Assembly: GCA_031551775.1 (NCBI GenBank)
Contig: JAVBND010000032.1
Span: 1-8,084 of the forward strand
From: Anaerozeibacter sp031551775
Lineage (GTDB): Bacteria; Bacillota; Clostridia; Christensenellales; Aristaeellaceae
Direction: 5' to 3'
Length of the DNA stretch: 8,084 nucleotides
Under the pieces are notes generated by a model. The model had not been told where the DNA came from. It did no database searches and worked only from the letters and a program-made list of their open reading frames with translations. Each line of letters opens with the position of its first letter. Positions within the stretch are counted from its first letter, which is position 1. The position numbers and the translations under genes were made by a program. This document shows positions 1-7,134 of this stretch, piece after piece.

Positions 1-18
1 TAGGAGGCAACAAGGAAG

Positions 19-1236
<1,218 letters not shown>

Positions 1237-1247
1237 TCATAAAAAAC

Positions 1248-1270
1248 TCCGCCTTCGGGCGGATTTTTTT
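1248..1270 (+). terminator. Intrinsic terminator of tuf, probably bidirectional
   Basis: A 6-bp stem (tccgcc/ggcgga) closed by a TTCG tetraloop is followed by seven T residues, starting 11 bases after the tuf stop codon. Six A residues at 1241-1246 precede the stem, so the complementary strand also reads as stem plus T-run. It could therefore end leftward transcripts coming from the convergent regulator gene as well. If so, that regulator's mRNA would carry the complement of the whole hairpin array (about 1271-1631) as its 3' untranslated region. Confidence 0.93.
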
Positions 1271-1273
1271 ATG

Positions 1274-1314
1274 GACTTGAAATCTCCGCCTTGCGAGGGC
1301 GGATATTTCAAGTC
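1274..1314. repeat. Two-part hairpin A in the post-tuf array
   Basis: The arms gacttgaaat (1274-1283) and atttcaagtc (1305-1314) pair over 10 bp. A single C/T mismatch separates them from a 6-bp inner stem tccgcc/ggcgga, with a 7-base loop. The inner stem is the same six base pairs as the tuf terminator just upstream, so it may derive from it. The hairpin is followed by a linker (gggggttacgg) that is nearly repeated after hairpin B. No T-run follows, so it is not a normal terminator. Confidence 0.85.
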
Positions 1315-1325
1315 GGGGGTTACGG

Positions 1326-1364
1326 CCTCCACGGAATATCCGCTTTGCGGATTTTCCGTGGAGG
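1326..1364. repeat. Hairpin B, copy 1
   Basis: The outer arms cctccacggaa (1326-1336) and ttccgtggagg (1354-1364) pair over 11 bp. After one T/T mismatch, an inner 6-bp stem atccgc/gcggat is closed by a TTT loop. The counterpart at 7957-7993 has the same plan and the same TTT loop but entirely different arm sequence. Confidence 0.88.
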
Positions 1365-1374
1365 GGTTACGGGG

Positions 1375-1418
1375 CCGGATTCCTGAAAAGCCTGCGGGCT
1401 TTTCCGGGCGGAATCCGG
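1375..1418. repeat. Hairpin C, copy 1 (covarying with copy 2)
   Basis: The outer stem ccggattcc (1375-1383) pairs with ggaatccgg (1410-1418). An asymmetric internal loop follows, with a single T on the left and CGGGC on the right. The inner stem gaaaagcc (1385-1392) pairs with ggcttttc (1397-1404), closed by a TGCG loop. Copy 2 at 8008-8051 keeps every unpaired base. It changes two outer-stem pairs (gg/cc to aa/tt) and two inner-stem pairs (ag/ct to tt/aa), each compensated on the opposite arm. Confidence 0.92.
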
Positions 1419-1426
1419 GCGGGGGA

Positions 1427-1473
1427 GGATTTTGAGTCGGGAGGGCGGTAAAGCCCTCCCTTGGTCAAAATCC
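1427..1473. repeat. Hairpin D, copy 1
   Basis: The outer stem ggattttga (1427-1435) pairs with tcaaaatcc (1465-1473). The internal loop is GTC on the left and TTGG on the right. The inner stem gggagggc (1439-1446) pairs with gccctccc (1453-1460) around a GGTAAA loop. The left half recurs at 8061-8084 with the same outer arm, the same GTC and the same GGTAA, but a different inner arm (gaaggggc). Confidence 0.9.
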
Positions 1474-1479
1474 GATTCA

Positions 1480-1504
1480 CCCCCGGCGCGCAGGTCGCCG
1501 GGGG
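1480..1504. repeat. GC-rich hairpin E
   Basis: A perfect 9-bp stem cccccggcg (1480-1488) / cgccggggg (1496-1504) has a 7-base loop. It sits between the composite element and the tandem repeat. No second copy is visible in this window, because the second array is cut off before this point. Confidence 0.8.
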
Positions 1505-1514
1505 CGTTGTTTGC

Positions 1515-1631
1515 GGGAGGCTTCGGCCTCCCCGTTCCCTCCGGGGTGGGGTTTTTGAGGCTTCGGCCTCCCCGTTCCCTCCGGGGTGGGATTTGGGAGG
1601 CTTTGGCCTCCCGGTTTCCTTTGGGGTTGGG
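1515..1631. repeat. Three-copy 40-bp tandem repeat, each unit a TTCG-type hairpin
   Basis: The period is exactly 40 bp, with the shared core starting at 1521, 1561 and 1601. Units 1 and 2 are identical over 34 bases (1517-1550 and 1557-1590). Unit 3 differs from unit 1 at six of the 30 core bases. Each unit starts with a hairpin of the type gggaggc-TTCG-gcctccc: 7 bp in units 1 and 3, 5 bp in unit 2, with a TTTG loop in unit 3. Within unit 1 an alternative pairing ccccg/cgggg (1530-1534 with 1542-1546) competes with the first. The array ends next to the stop codon of the convergent regulator. Confidence 0.93.
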
Positions 1632-3752
1632 TTATCCCGGCGGGCTTTCGCGGTATTGGCTGGAGTTGACGCCGTAGTAGCGTTTAAACGCTTTGTTGTA
1701 TGTATTCACATTCTGAAAGCCCACCTCTTCGGCGATCTGCTGAATCGGAAGCTCGGTTTCCGCCAACAACCGCGCCGCGTGCTGGAGCCTCAGGCGCTGG
1801 ATGTAGCTGGCCGGGCTTTCGCCGGTCTGTTCCTTGAAGACCACGTAGATGTATTTTTCCGAAAACCCGAACATCTCCGCCAGCGTTGCCGCGTACAGGT
1901 TGGGATCGGCGTGGTGCGCGTGGACATAGGTCAAAAGCGCCTCACGGCGGTTGTCATAGCGGCGCTGCCTGTGATCGAGTACGCGCGTTGCGACCTGCTC
2001 GACGCCTTCAAGCAGTGCCCCGAGCAGTTCCTTGGGCGTGCGCGCGGGTTCATACCGGGGCAGTTCCAGCACCCCCGCATCCGTGTTTGCCGCGCGATCC
2101 GCCATCTTGAGGATCATCGACAACGCGTGATAGCGCTGCTCGAGGTTGGCCTCGTCCAAGCCCCGCTGGAAAAACGCCTGTCGCGTCAGCGCGCGCGCTT
2201 CTTGCGCCTCGCCCAGCACCATGTGCTGGTACAGCGAGAGCAGGGTTTGCATCATGGTGGCCTGGGCGGCGGGGCCATCCTCTCCGGTCTGCGCCAGTGC
2301 CTGATCGCGGCCCAGATGCCTAAGCCGTGCCTGCTCATACGCCGCGCTGACCTTGTCCATGCTGTCGCACAGGTCGCTCAGTGAAACGCTCAGGTTTAGT
2401 TCCATGCGCTGGTTGAGTTCGCCAAGGACCTGTTCGAACCGCTGGCGCGTAAGCGCTGGTTCGTCCGTCGGCAATATCAGCAAAAAGCGCGCGCCTTCCA
2501 GCATGTATACGATCGCACCCGGGCCAAGCTTCGCCTCAAGTTGATTGATCATCATGACCGTACCAAGGTCGGTTTCTCCAGACGCGCGCTCGGAAAGGGC
2601 GTCAATGCTGCCGTATCCTACCATAAAACGGTCGGGAAAGCCGCCGATCTGCGTTTTGAGCTGTGCGCACTTGGTTTGGCTGAGGGCCGTGGAACTGATG
2701 AGGCGCTCAAGGCTGCTGGCGCGCAGCAACGCGTAGTAACGCCCGAGCTGCGTGGACGCCTGTTGGTGCTCCTGAAACAGGTCGCGCACCACCGCGTATA
2801 CGTCCACAGCCCCGGTTCCATCCACCGACCATTCGCCGACAAGGCGTCGCAGAGGCCCGGACTCGACATTGAGCGCCAGCGCAAACAGGAACAAAACGCC
2901 CAGTACGAGCGCGGCCATCAGCCAGATAAGGCGGATGAACAAATCCTCAAACGCGGCGCCCGCGTACCCGGCGGGAAAGCGCACGCTGAGGTACAGCGCG
3001 CCGCTGTGCGCGGTTTTGAGCGCAACCGTTTCCCCCTTGTGGCGCTGCGCGTAATCCGATTGATCGCCAAGCAGGGTGCTTCCGGCAGGGTCGCGAAGGA
3101 CAGCCGAGCCGTATTCAAGCACCGCGCGCGGCAGCAGCGCGCGCTTTAGCGCGTGTTGCTCATAGAGCAGCACGACCACCACCAACTCGTCGTCCCGGAC
3201 AAATCGGTCCGCGACGCCCAGTCCCACCTGGGTTTGCATCACATCGGGCGAAGAAACGGTGTCCGCCGGAAAGAATACGCGCCAAGCCGCGGCCTGGGTC
3301 AGCAAGCGCTTAAGTTCCACTCCGGTCAAGGAGTAGTCGCGAAGCAGCGCGTCCACCGAATCGTATTCGTGGTAGCGCGTCAGGCACCGACCGGAGTCCG
3401 GAAAATACAAGAGCATATCCGCCAGTTCCACGCGGTCGGAGACCAGGTTCATCATGCGGTATTGAAGGTCCCGGTCGGTGGTGTCGCTTGTTGACGGCAT
3501 GGGCCGAAGGTACCCCGCTTCCAGGTCGCCCGGGCGGGCGCGGCGGCCCAGGTTGCGCGTGAGGCGGTTTAAATCGGTAATAAAGGCGTCTAGGTCCGCC
3601 TGCATGCCGGTCTCGATGCTTCCGGTGTCCACAAACGCGCGCGTGCTTTGTATCCATACGCACGCCAACAACGCGACAAGCGCGACAAACGCGGCCAACG
3701 GCAGCAGCGCGAGCATCCTGCGCCGTGATAACCAGGCCGCTTTTTTGGACAC
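1632..3752 (-). CDS. Membrane-anchored AraC-family transcriptional regulator
   Basis: This is a 706-residue predicted inner-membrane regulator; residues are numbered here from the upstream GTG at 3761. A basic N-terminus leads into membrane segment 1 (about 17-37). A sensor-like region of about 235 residues outside the membrane follows, then membrane segment 2 (about 276-298). The cytoplasmic linker includes a stretch around 377-485 that resembles the degenerate GGDEF-like part of YesS/YtdP-type regulators. The C-terminal AraC domain has two helix-turn-helix units (about 622-644 and 672-697) and the family signature IAEEVGFQNVNTYNKAFKRYYG-like ending with YR. The GTG at 3752 is preferred because an AAAGGA lies 10 bases before it but only 1 base before the GTG at 3761. 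It is divergent from the transporter operon, which it probably activates. The ligand is unknown. Confidence 0.9.
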   Translation of the reverse strand: MSKKAAWLSRRRMLALLPLAAFVALVALLACVWIQSTRAFVDTGSIETGMQADLDAFITDLNRLTRNLGRRARPGDLEAGYLRPMPSTSDTTDRDLQYRMMNLVSDRVELADMLLYFPDSGRCLTRYHEYDSVDALLRDYSLTGVELKRLLTQAAAWRVFFPADTVSSPDVMQTQVGLGVADRFVRDDELVVVVLLYEQHALKRALLPRAVLEYGSAVLRDPAGSTLLGDQSDYAQRHKGETVALKTAHSGALYLSVRFPAGYAGAAFEDLFIRLIWLMAALVLGVLFLFALALNVESGPLRRLVGEWSVDGTGAVDVYAVVRDLFQEHQQASTQLGRYYALLRASSLERLISSTALSQTKCAQLKTQIGGFPDRFMVGYGSIDALSERASGETDLGTVMMINQLEAKLGPGAIVYMLEGARFLLILPTDEPALTRQRFEQVLGELNQRMELNLSVSLSDLCDSMDKVSAAYEQARLRHLGRDQALAQTGEDGPAAQATMMQTLLSLYQHMVLGEAQEARALTRQAFFQRGLDEANLEQRYHALSMILKMADRAANTDAGVLELPRYEPARTPKELLGALLEGVEQVATRVLDHRQRRYDNRREALLTYVHAHHADPNLYAATLAEMFGFSEKYIYVVFKEQTGESPASYIQRLRLQHAARLLAETELPIQQIAEEVGFQNVNTYNKAFKRYYGVNSSQYRESPPG

Positions 3753-3762
3753 AGCGCACACG

Positions 3763-3768
3763 TCCTTT
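3763..3768 (-). promoter_or_regulatory. Ribosome binding site that decides the regulator start
   Basis: On the minus strand AAAGGA lies 10 bases before the GTG at 3752 and only one base before the GTG at 3761. A one-base gap is too short for initiation, so the internal GTG gives the more plausible protein, beginning MSKKAAW. A 10-base gap is itself a little long. Confidence 0.55.
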
Positions 3769-3820
3769 GCTGTTCAATGACCGGTAGGGACACGCCCTAA
3801 GATTTTTTGGGGCGGATATC

Positions 3821-3849
3821 ATTCTAAAGCATTTTGCCGATAAAAACAA
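3821..3849 (-). promoter_or_regulatory. Candidate sigma-A promoter of the regulator gene
   Basis: On the minus strand a -35 box TTGTTT (3844-3849) and a -10 box TAGAAT (3821-3826) are separated by exactly 17 bases. Transcription would start near 3814, giving a leader of about 60 bases before the GTG at 3752. Boxes and spacing fit the housekeeping consensus reasonably. This is a prediction by eye. Confidence 0.55.
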
Positions 3850-3873
3850 CACTCTCCTTCGTTATGTTACAAA

Positions 3874-3890
3874 TATGCCGACGCGGCATA
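3874..3890. promoter_or_regulatory. Candidate operator: 17-bp palindrome between the divergent promoters
   Basis: Perfect 7-bp arms tatgccg and cggcata flank an ACG centre. The site lies 24 bases upstream of the regulator's candidate -35 box and about 75 bases upstream of the operon's candidate -35 box. AraC-family proteins usually bind direct or asymmetric sites, so a palindrome might instead serve another dimeric regulator. A weaker inverted pair gattt/aaatc lies at 3936-3949. Confidence 0.45.
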
Positions 3891-3964
3891 AATATCCCCA
3901 TGCTTTGTAAGGCAGATCGTACGCTTTTCCATGGCGATTTGCGAAAATCCTTAAAATAATACCA

Positions 3965-3994
3965 TTTACGCCGGGACCGACAAAGCGATACAAT
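3965..3994 (+). promoter_or_regulatory. Candidate promoter of the sugar ABC transporter operon
   Basis: A good -10 box TACAAT lies at 3989-3994. Its -35 is poor: TTTACG at 3965-3970 with an 18-base spacer, or TTACGC at 3966-3971 with 17. A strong -10 with a weak -35 is what an activator-dependent promoter would show, which fits control by the divergent AraC-type protein. The start would be near 4001, giving a leader of about 56 bases that carries AGGAGG 7 bases before the ATG at 4057. Confidence 0.5.
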
Positions 3995-4056
3995 GGGGGA
4001 GCAACGCCCGGTCGAGGCATGCTCAAAACCCGGATAAAAAAGGAGGAGGCACGATC

Positions 4057-5289
4057 ATGAAGAAACTCATTTCCATCCTGCTCACCCTGGTGCTCCTGAT
4101 GGCGTCCGCTTGCGCTCTGGCCGCTGAGGAACCGGTCACGCTGACCCTGTGGCACCGCTGGTCCGGTCCCAACGAAGCCGCGCTGCTCGAAGTTGTCGCC
4201 GCGTTTGAGGCGGCGAACCCCGGCGTCAAGATCGAAGTGACCGGCAAGCCCGGCGAGTACTTTGAACTGCTCCAGAAGATGATCGCGGACCTGGCCGCGG
4301 GCGTGCAGCCGCCGGACATGTTTGTGGGTGGTTACAACCTGCTCAACTACATCACCACGGAGCTCGACCCGGTGCCGGTTGATCAGATCGCCCCCAGCGC
4401 CGAGGCGTATCAGGCGTTGGCGGACCGGTTTGAGCCGGCCATCTGGAACCTGGCGAACCCCGCCGGCGCGCAAGTGGGCGTGCCCTATGCGCTTTCCAAC
4501 ATCGTCACATTTTACAACAAAGACCTGATCGCGGCCGCCGGCCTGACCGACGCCGACGTGCCCGCGACCTGGGATCAGATGCCCGAGGTGGGCAAAACCA
4601 TCAAGGAGAAGACCGGCAAATTCGCCTTCTCCATGCAGAAGGTTGACTCTTGGCCGGATCTTGCCATGATCTACTCCAACGGCGGCCAGCTCTTGAGCGA
4701 AGACGGCGAGAAGGTTGCGTTCAACAACCCCGAAGCGGTCGAAGCCATCGGCATCTGGCAGAACCTCTACAAGGAAGGCCTCGCGCCCGTTTGCACGGAC
4801 GACGAGCAGATGGCCAGCTTTATCGCGGGTGACATCGCCATGTACACCGCCTCTGTCATGAAGCTTGCCTCGCTGAAAAACTCGGCCGCCTTTGACGTGG
4901 GCGTGGCGATGTTCCCCGCCTTTGGAGACAAACCCCGCAAGCTCCCGGCGGGCGGCGCGGCGATCATTTCCTTTACCGCCGATACCCAGGCCAAGCGCGA
5001 CGGGATTTGGGCGTTCATGGATTTTGCCACCACAGACGAGCAGATGGCCACCTTCACCAAGACCGGATACCTGTGCGTGACCAAGGGCGACGTGCCGGTG
5101 GCTGAAGGGCAGCAAGCCGCGTACGACCAGATCCCCTTCGCCGTACAGTGGACCGCGTGGCCGGGCGGATCGGCCGGCCTTGAAATCGACCGCCTCTACA
5201 TCGACACGCGCCTGAGCCTGATCCATGGCGACGGCGATGTGCAAGCGGCCTATGACAAACTGGTTGAAAGCTGCAACAATTTGCTGTAA
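4057..5289 (+). CDS. Extracellular solute-binding protein of a CUT1 sugar ABC importer
   Basis: This 410-residue secreted or surface-held binding protein captures a carbohydrate and passes it to the two permeases downstream. The N-terminus is a clear signal peptide (MKK, then a hydrophobic stretch at 4-18). Two exits are possible: signal peptidase I cleavage after ALA at 20-22, or lipoprotein processing at Cys19, whose MASAC context is an imperfect lipobox with Ala at -3. The mature protein opens with VTLTLWHRWSG and has the family-1 binding-protein layout: FEAANPGVKIEV (50-61), PPDMFVGG (85-92), the hinge region GVPYALSN (141-148), TFYNKDL (151-157), and PAGGAAIISF followed by WAFMDFATTDEQ. 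The GGAAI region resembles UgpB-like proteins, but the substrate cannot be told from sequence. A very strong AGGAGGAGG (4041-4049) precedes the ATG, suiting high expression. Confidence 0.93.
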   Translation: MKKLISILLTLVLLMASACALAAEEPVTLTLWHRWSGPNEAALLEVVAAFEAANPGVKIEVTGKPGEYFELLQKMIADLAAGVQPPDMFVGGYNLLNYITTELDPVPVDQIAPSAEAYQALADRFEPAIWNLANPAGAQVGVPYALSNIVTFYNKDLIAAAGLTDADVPATWDQMPEVGKTIKEKTGKFAFSMQKVDSWPDLAMIYSNGGQLLSEDGEKVAFNNPEAVEAIGIWQNLYKEGLAPVCTDDEQMASFIAGDIAMYTASVMKLASLKNSAAFDVGVAMFPAFGDKPRKLPAGGAAIISFTADTQAKRDGIWAFMDFATTDEQMATFTKTGYLCVTKGDVPVAEGQQAAYDQIPFAVQWTAWPGGSAGLEIDRLYIDTRLSLIHGDGDVQAAYDKLVESCNNLL

Positions 5290-5306
5290 TATATAGGCAT
5301 CCGCGA

Positions 5307-5356
5307 CCCTCCGCCCGCGCGCCATGCGGCGCGCGGGCGTCGAAGGCGCGGGAGGG
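5307..5356 (+). promoter_or_regulatory. Strong intergenic hairpin after the binding-protein gene
   Basis: A perfect 12-bp GC stem (5312-5323 with 5328-5339) is closed by an ATGC tetraloop. Outer arms ccctc (5307-5311) and gaggg (5352-5356) can pair around an extra unpaired stretch on the right (5340-5351). No T-run follows, so full termination is unlikely. In sugar ABC operons such hairpins after the binding-protein gene often protect its message from 3' decay, raising its level relative to the permeases; that role is inferred here. The rest of the 92-base gap holds the isomerase ribosome binding site. Confidence 0.75.
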
Positions 5357-5381
5357 ACTACGCAGAATTGAGGACACGCCG

Positions 5382-6197
5382 ATGAAGGACCAATACAAGG
5401 ATATTTCCGAGTACGCTTTTTCGACATGGACGCTGGATACTTTGCCGCTTGAAGACGCGCTTGAGGCCATCGCGGCGAGCGGTTTTTCCTGGGTTGAGCT
5501 TTGGGGAGATACCGTCCATTTCGACCCGCGCGCCGGACTGGACCGACGCCAGGTCGCCAAATGGCTCTTCGACCGCAACCTTAAGGTGCATTCCGTGCAC
5601 GGCCCGTTTCGCAATTATGAAAACCCGCCCAAGGACGAAGCCGGATTCAGGAAGCTTCGAATGGAGCACAACAAGCAAACCTTGCAAGGCGCAAGCGAGC
5701 TTGAGATCCCGATCATGGTCGTGCACGCGCTTGACCGGCGGGAATACAATTACTCGAACGGCCAAACCGGGATCGTAGGCGATTTTCTCGCGGAACTTTG
5801 CGAATACGGACGCGGGCTGGGCGTCAGCGTGGCGCTTGAGAACATCTTCCCGAGCGGCCAGGACGGCGACGAAATAAGCTGCACGCTCAAAAACCAGATC
5901 AAGCTGTTTCCGGGGATCGGGCTGAAGTATTGCCTGGACATCGGACACGCGCCGCTTTGCGGGGCCGACCTCAAGGAGGAGGCGCTCGCCGCGGGCAAGG
6001 ACCTCGTCACATTGCACATTCACAACAACGACGGCATTTTGGACAGCCACAACCTGCCTGACGACGGCATCATCGACTGGGGAGAGCTGTACGCCTTCCT
6101 GCGCGCGATGGGCTACAAAGGCCAGTTTGTGATGGAGATCCTGGGCGGCAGTGATCCCAAGGATACCCTCAGGCGCACGCGCGCGCTGTTCGGATAA
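5382..6197 (+). CDS. TIM-barrel sugar phosphate isomerase/epimerase family protein
   Basis: This 271-residue cytoplasmic protein belongs to the xylose isomerase-like/AP endonuclease 2 TIM-barrel superfamily, whose members isomerise or epimerise sugars and related polyols at a divalent metal. Candidate metal and catalytic residues are in the expected order: HSVHGP (70-75), Glu153 in ALEN, Asp186 and His189 in CLDIGH, His212/His214 in LHIHNND, His223 in DSHNLPDDG and Glu252 in VMEILGG. The segment HNND...SHNLPDDGIIDW matches the family's usual HDN...H..PGxGxIDW pattern, with DD replacing the usual GE/GD. GAGGA at 5370-5374, 7 bases before the ATG, supports the start. It lies between the binding-protein and permease genes, suggesting it acts on the imported sugar. 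Substrate and exact reaction are unknown. Confidence 0.88.
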   Translation: MKDQYKDISEYAFSTWTLDTLPLEDALEAIAASGFSWVELWGDTVHFDPRAGLDRRQVAKWLFDRNLKVHSVHGPFRNYENPPKDEAGFRKLRMEHNKQTLQGASELEIPIMVVHALDRREYNYSNGQTGIVGDFLAELCEYGRGLGVSVALENIFPSGQDGDEISCTLKNQIKLFPGIGLKYCLDIGHAPLCGADLKEEALAAGKDLVTLHIHNNDGILDSHNLPDDGIIDWGELYAFLRAMGYKGQFVMEILGGSDPKDTLRRTRALFG

Positions 6198-6207
6198 TTT
6201 TGTTCAC

Positions 6208-6213
6208 GGAGGG
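6208..6213 (+). promoter_or_regulatory. Ribosome binding site that decides the permease start
   Basis: GGAGGG lies 6 bases before the ATG at 6220 but directly abuts an in-frame ATG at 6214. The second ATG is therefore the likely start. An open frame extends back to 6151 inside the isomerase gene, but that part is out of frame with the isomerase and has no ribosome binding site. Confidence 0.8.
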
Positions 6214-6219
6214 ATGTCA

Positions 6220-7134
6220 ATGAAGAAGCCGGCCTTGAGCGCCCAGACGAAAAACCGTCGCAAAAACAACCTGGGATTCTTTCTGTACCTGATGCCGGTG
6301 CTGGTGCTGTACTCCGTGTTCAAGTACTGGCCGATTGTCTACAGCCTGTTCCTCAGCTTCTTCAAATGGAACTTCGTGGGCAAGATGAAGTGGATCGGCC
6401 TTGACAACTACATGGGCATGTTTGGCCGCGCGTCCTTTGTCCACGCGCTTCAAAACACCGGCTACTACATCCTGGGGCTGTTCCCCTTCTTCGTGGTTTT
6501 GCCGCTGCTGCTTGCGGTGATGGTGTTGGCGGTTAAGAATTCACGCGTGCAAAACATACACAAGATGTTCTTGTTTGTGCCCAACATCCTGGCGTTTTCA
6601 ATCATCTGCATGGTGTGGATGTGGATCTTCAACCCCGGATTCGGCCTTTTGAACAACATCCTGCATCTGTTTGGGTCCGGGGGATACAGTTGGCTCAGCG
6701 ATGAGCGCACCGCGCTTTTCTCGGTGATTCTGGTGTCGGGCTGGAAGCACGTGGGCGCGAACATGATCCTGTTCATCGCGGGCTTGCTCACCATTTCCCA
6801 GGATTACATCGAAGCCGCCACCATCGACGGCGCCAACGGATGGCAGGCGTTCTGGCACATCAAGTGGCCGCTGCTCGCGCCTACGTCTGTGTACCTGCTG
6901 ACCACATCGGTGATCTTTGCCGCTGAGCGCGCCTTTACGCCCATCAACATCCTGACCAAGGGAGGCCCATCGGAGACCACCACCAACCTCTCCCACATCA
7001 TCTATCGCTTTGGGTTTGAATACTTCAACATCGGCCTGACCAGCGCCACGGCGATCTTTACCGCGGTATTGTTCTTCATCATCATGTACGTGATGATGAA
7101 GGTTACGGGGGGGTACGGCTACTATGAAAATTAA
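6220..7134 (+). CDS. Carbohydrate ABC transporter permease, MalF/UgpA type
   Basis: This 304-residue inner-membrane protein is one of two subunits that form the sugar channel. A short basic N-terminus (KNRRKNN) is followed by about six membrane segments (roughly 17-38, 85-105, 118-138, 166-188, 220-240 and 272-294). The cytoplasmic coupling loop that docks on the ATPase is intact: EAATIDGANGWQAFW...I214-K-W-P217 matches the EAA-DGA-I-x-LP pattern, with Trp in place of Leu. LTKGGPSETT (245-254) is a typical MalF/UgpA signature. It begins 22 bases after the isomerase stop codon, and its end overlaps the next permease by 11 bases, which suggests translational coupling. The ATPase gene is not in the window, as is common in Bacillota, where one MsmX-like ATPase serves several importers. 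Confidence 0.95.
   Translation: MKKPALSAQTKNRRKNNLGFFLYLMPVLVLYSVFKYWPIVYSLFLSFFKWNFVGKMKWIGLDNYMGMFGRASFVHALQNTGYYILGLFPFFVVLPLLLAVMVLAVKNSRVQNIHKMFLFVPNILAFSIICMVWMWIFNPGFGLLNNILHLFGSGGYSWLSDERTALFSVILVSGWKHVGANMILFIAGLLTISQDYIEAATIDGANGWQAFWHIKWPLLAPTSVYLLTTSVIFAAERAFTPINILTKGGPSETTTNLSHIIYRFGFEYFNIGLTSATAIFTAVLFFIIMYVMMKVTGGYGYYEN

Larger units (their letters stand above)
1326..1473 (+). repeat. Composite hairpin element, copy 1 (hairpins B, C, D)
   Basis: Three consecutive two-part hairpins make up this element: B (1326-1364), C (1375-1418) and D (1427-1473). They are joined by G-rich linkers of 10 and 8 bases. The same three hairpins in the same order and orientation recur at 7957-8084, where the window ends inside D. 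Bases in loops and internal loops of C and D are the same in both copies while stem bases differ in a compensated way. The element lies between the tuf terminator and the convergent regulator gene. It encodes no plausible protein and I do not recognise the family. It could be a structured RNA, a dispersed palindromic DNA repeat, or a small mobile palindromic element. Confidence 0.85.

Noticed and set aside
1274..1473. Integron attC recombination sites
   Set aside because: The hairpins lack the conserved paired R boxes at their ends and there are no gene cassettes or integrase. Here it is the loops and linkers that are conserved.
1274..1473. Hairpins A-D as ordinary intrinsic terminators
   Set aside because: None is followed by a T-run, and a proper tuf terminator already exists at 1248-1270.
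1515..1631. CRISPR array
   Set aside because: The 40-bp units are directly adjacent with no unique spacers, and there are only three copies and no cas genes.
1461..2384. Open reading frame of 307 codons on the + strand
   Set aside because: It starts inside the hairpin array, reads the tandem repeats as repeated Gly/Pro-rich peptide, then runs antisense through the regulator gene. It has no ribosome binding site or recognisable domain.
3898..3906. Inverted aaagcat words at 3827-3833 and 3900-3906 as a regulator site pair
   Set aside because: Seven-base matches about 70 bases apart are expected by chance in AT-rich intergenic DNA, and no further symmetry supports them.
3862..5427. Open reading frame of 521 codons on the - strand
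   Set aside because: It lies opposite the well-supported binding-protein gene, has a His/Arg/Gly-rich composition typical of a shadow frame in GC-rich DNA, and shows no domain.
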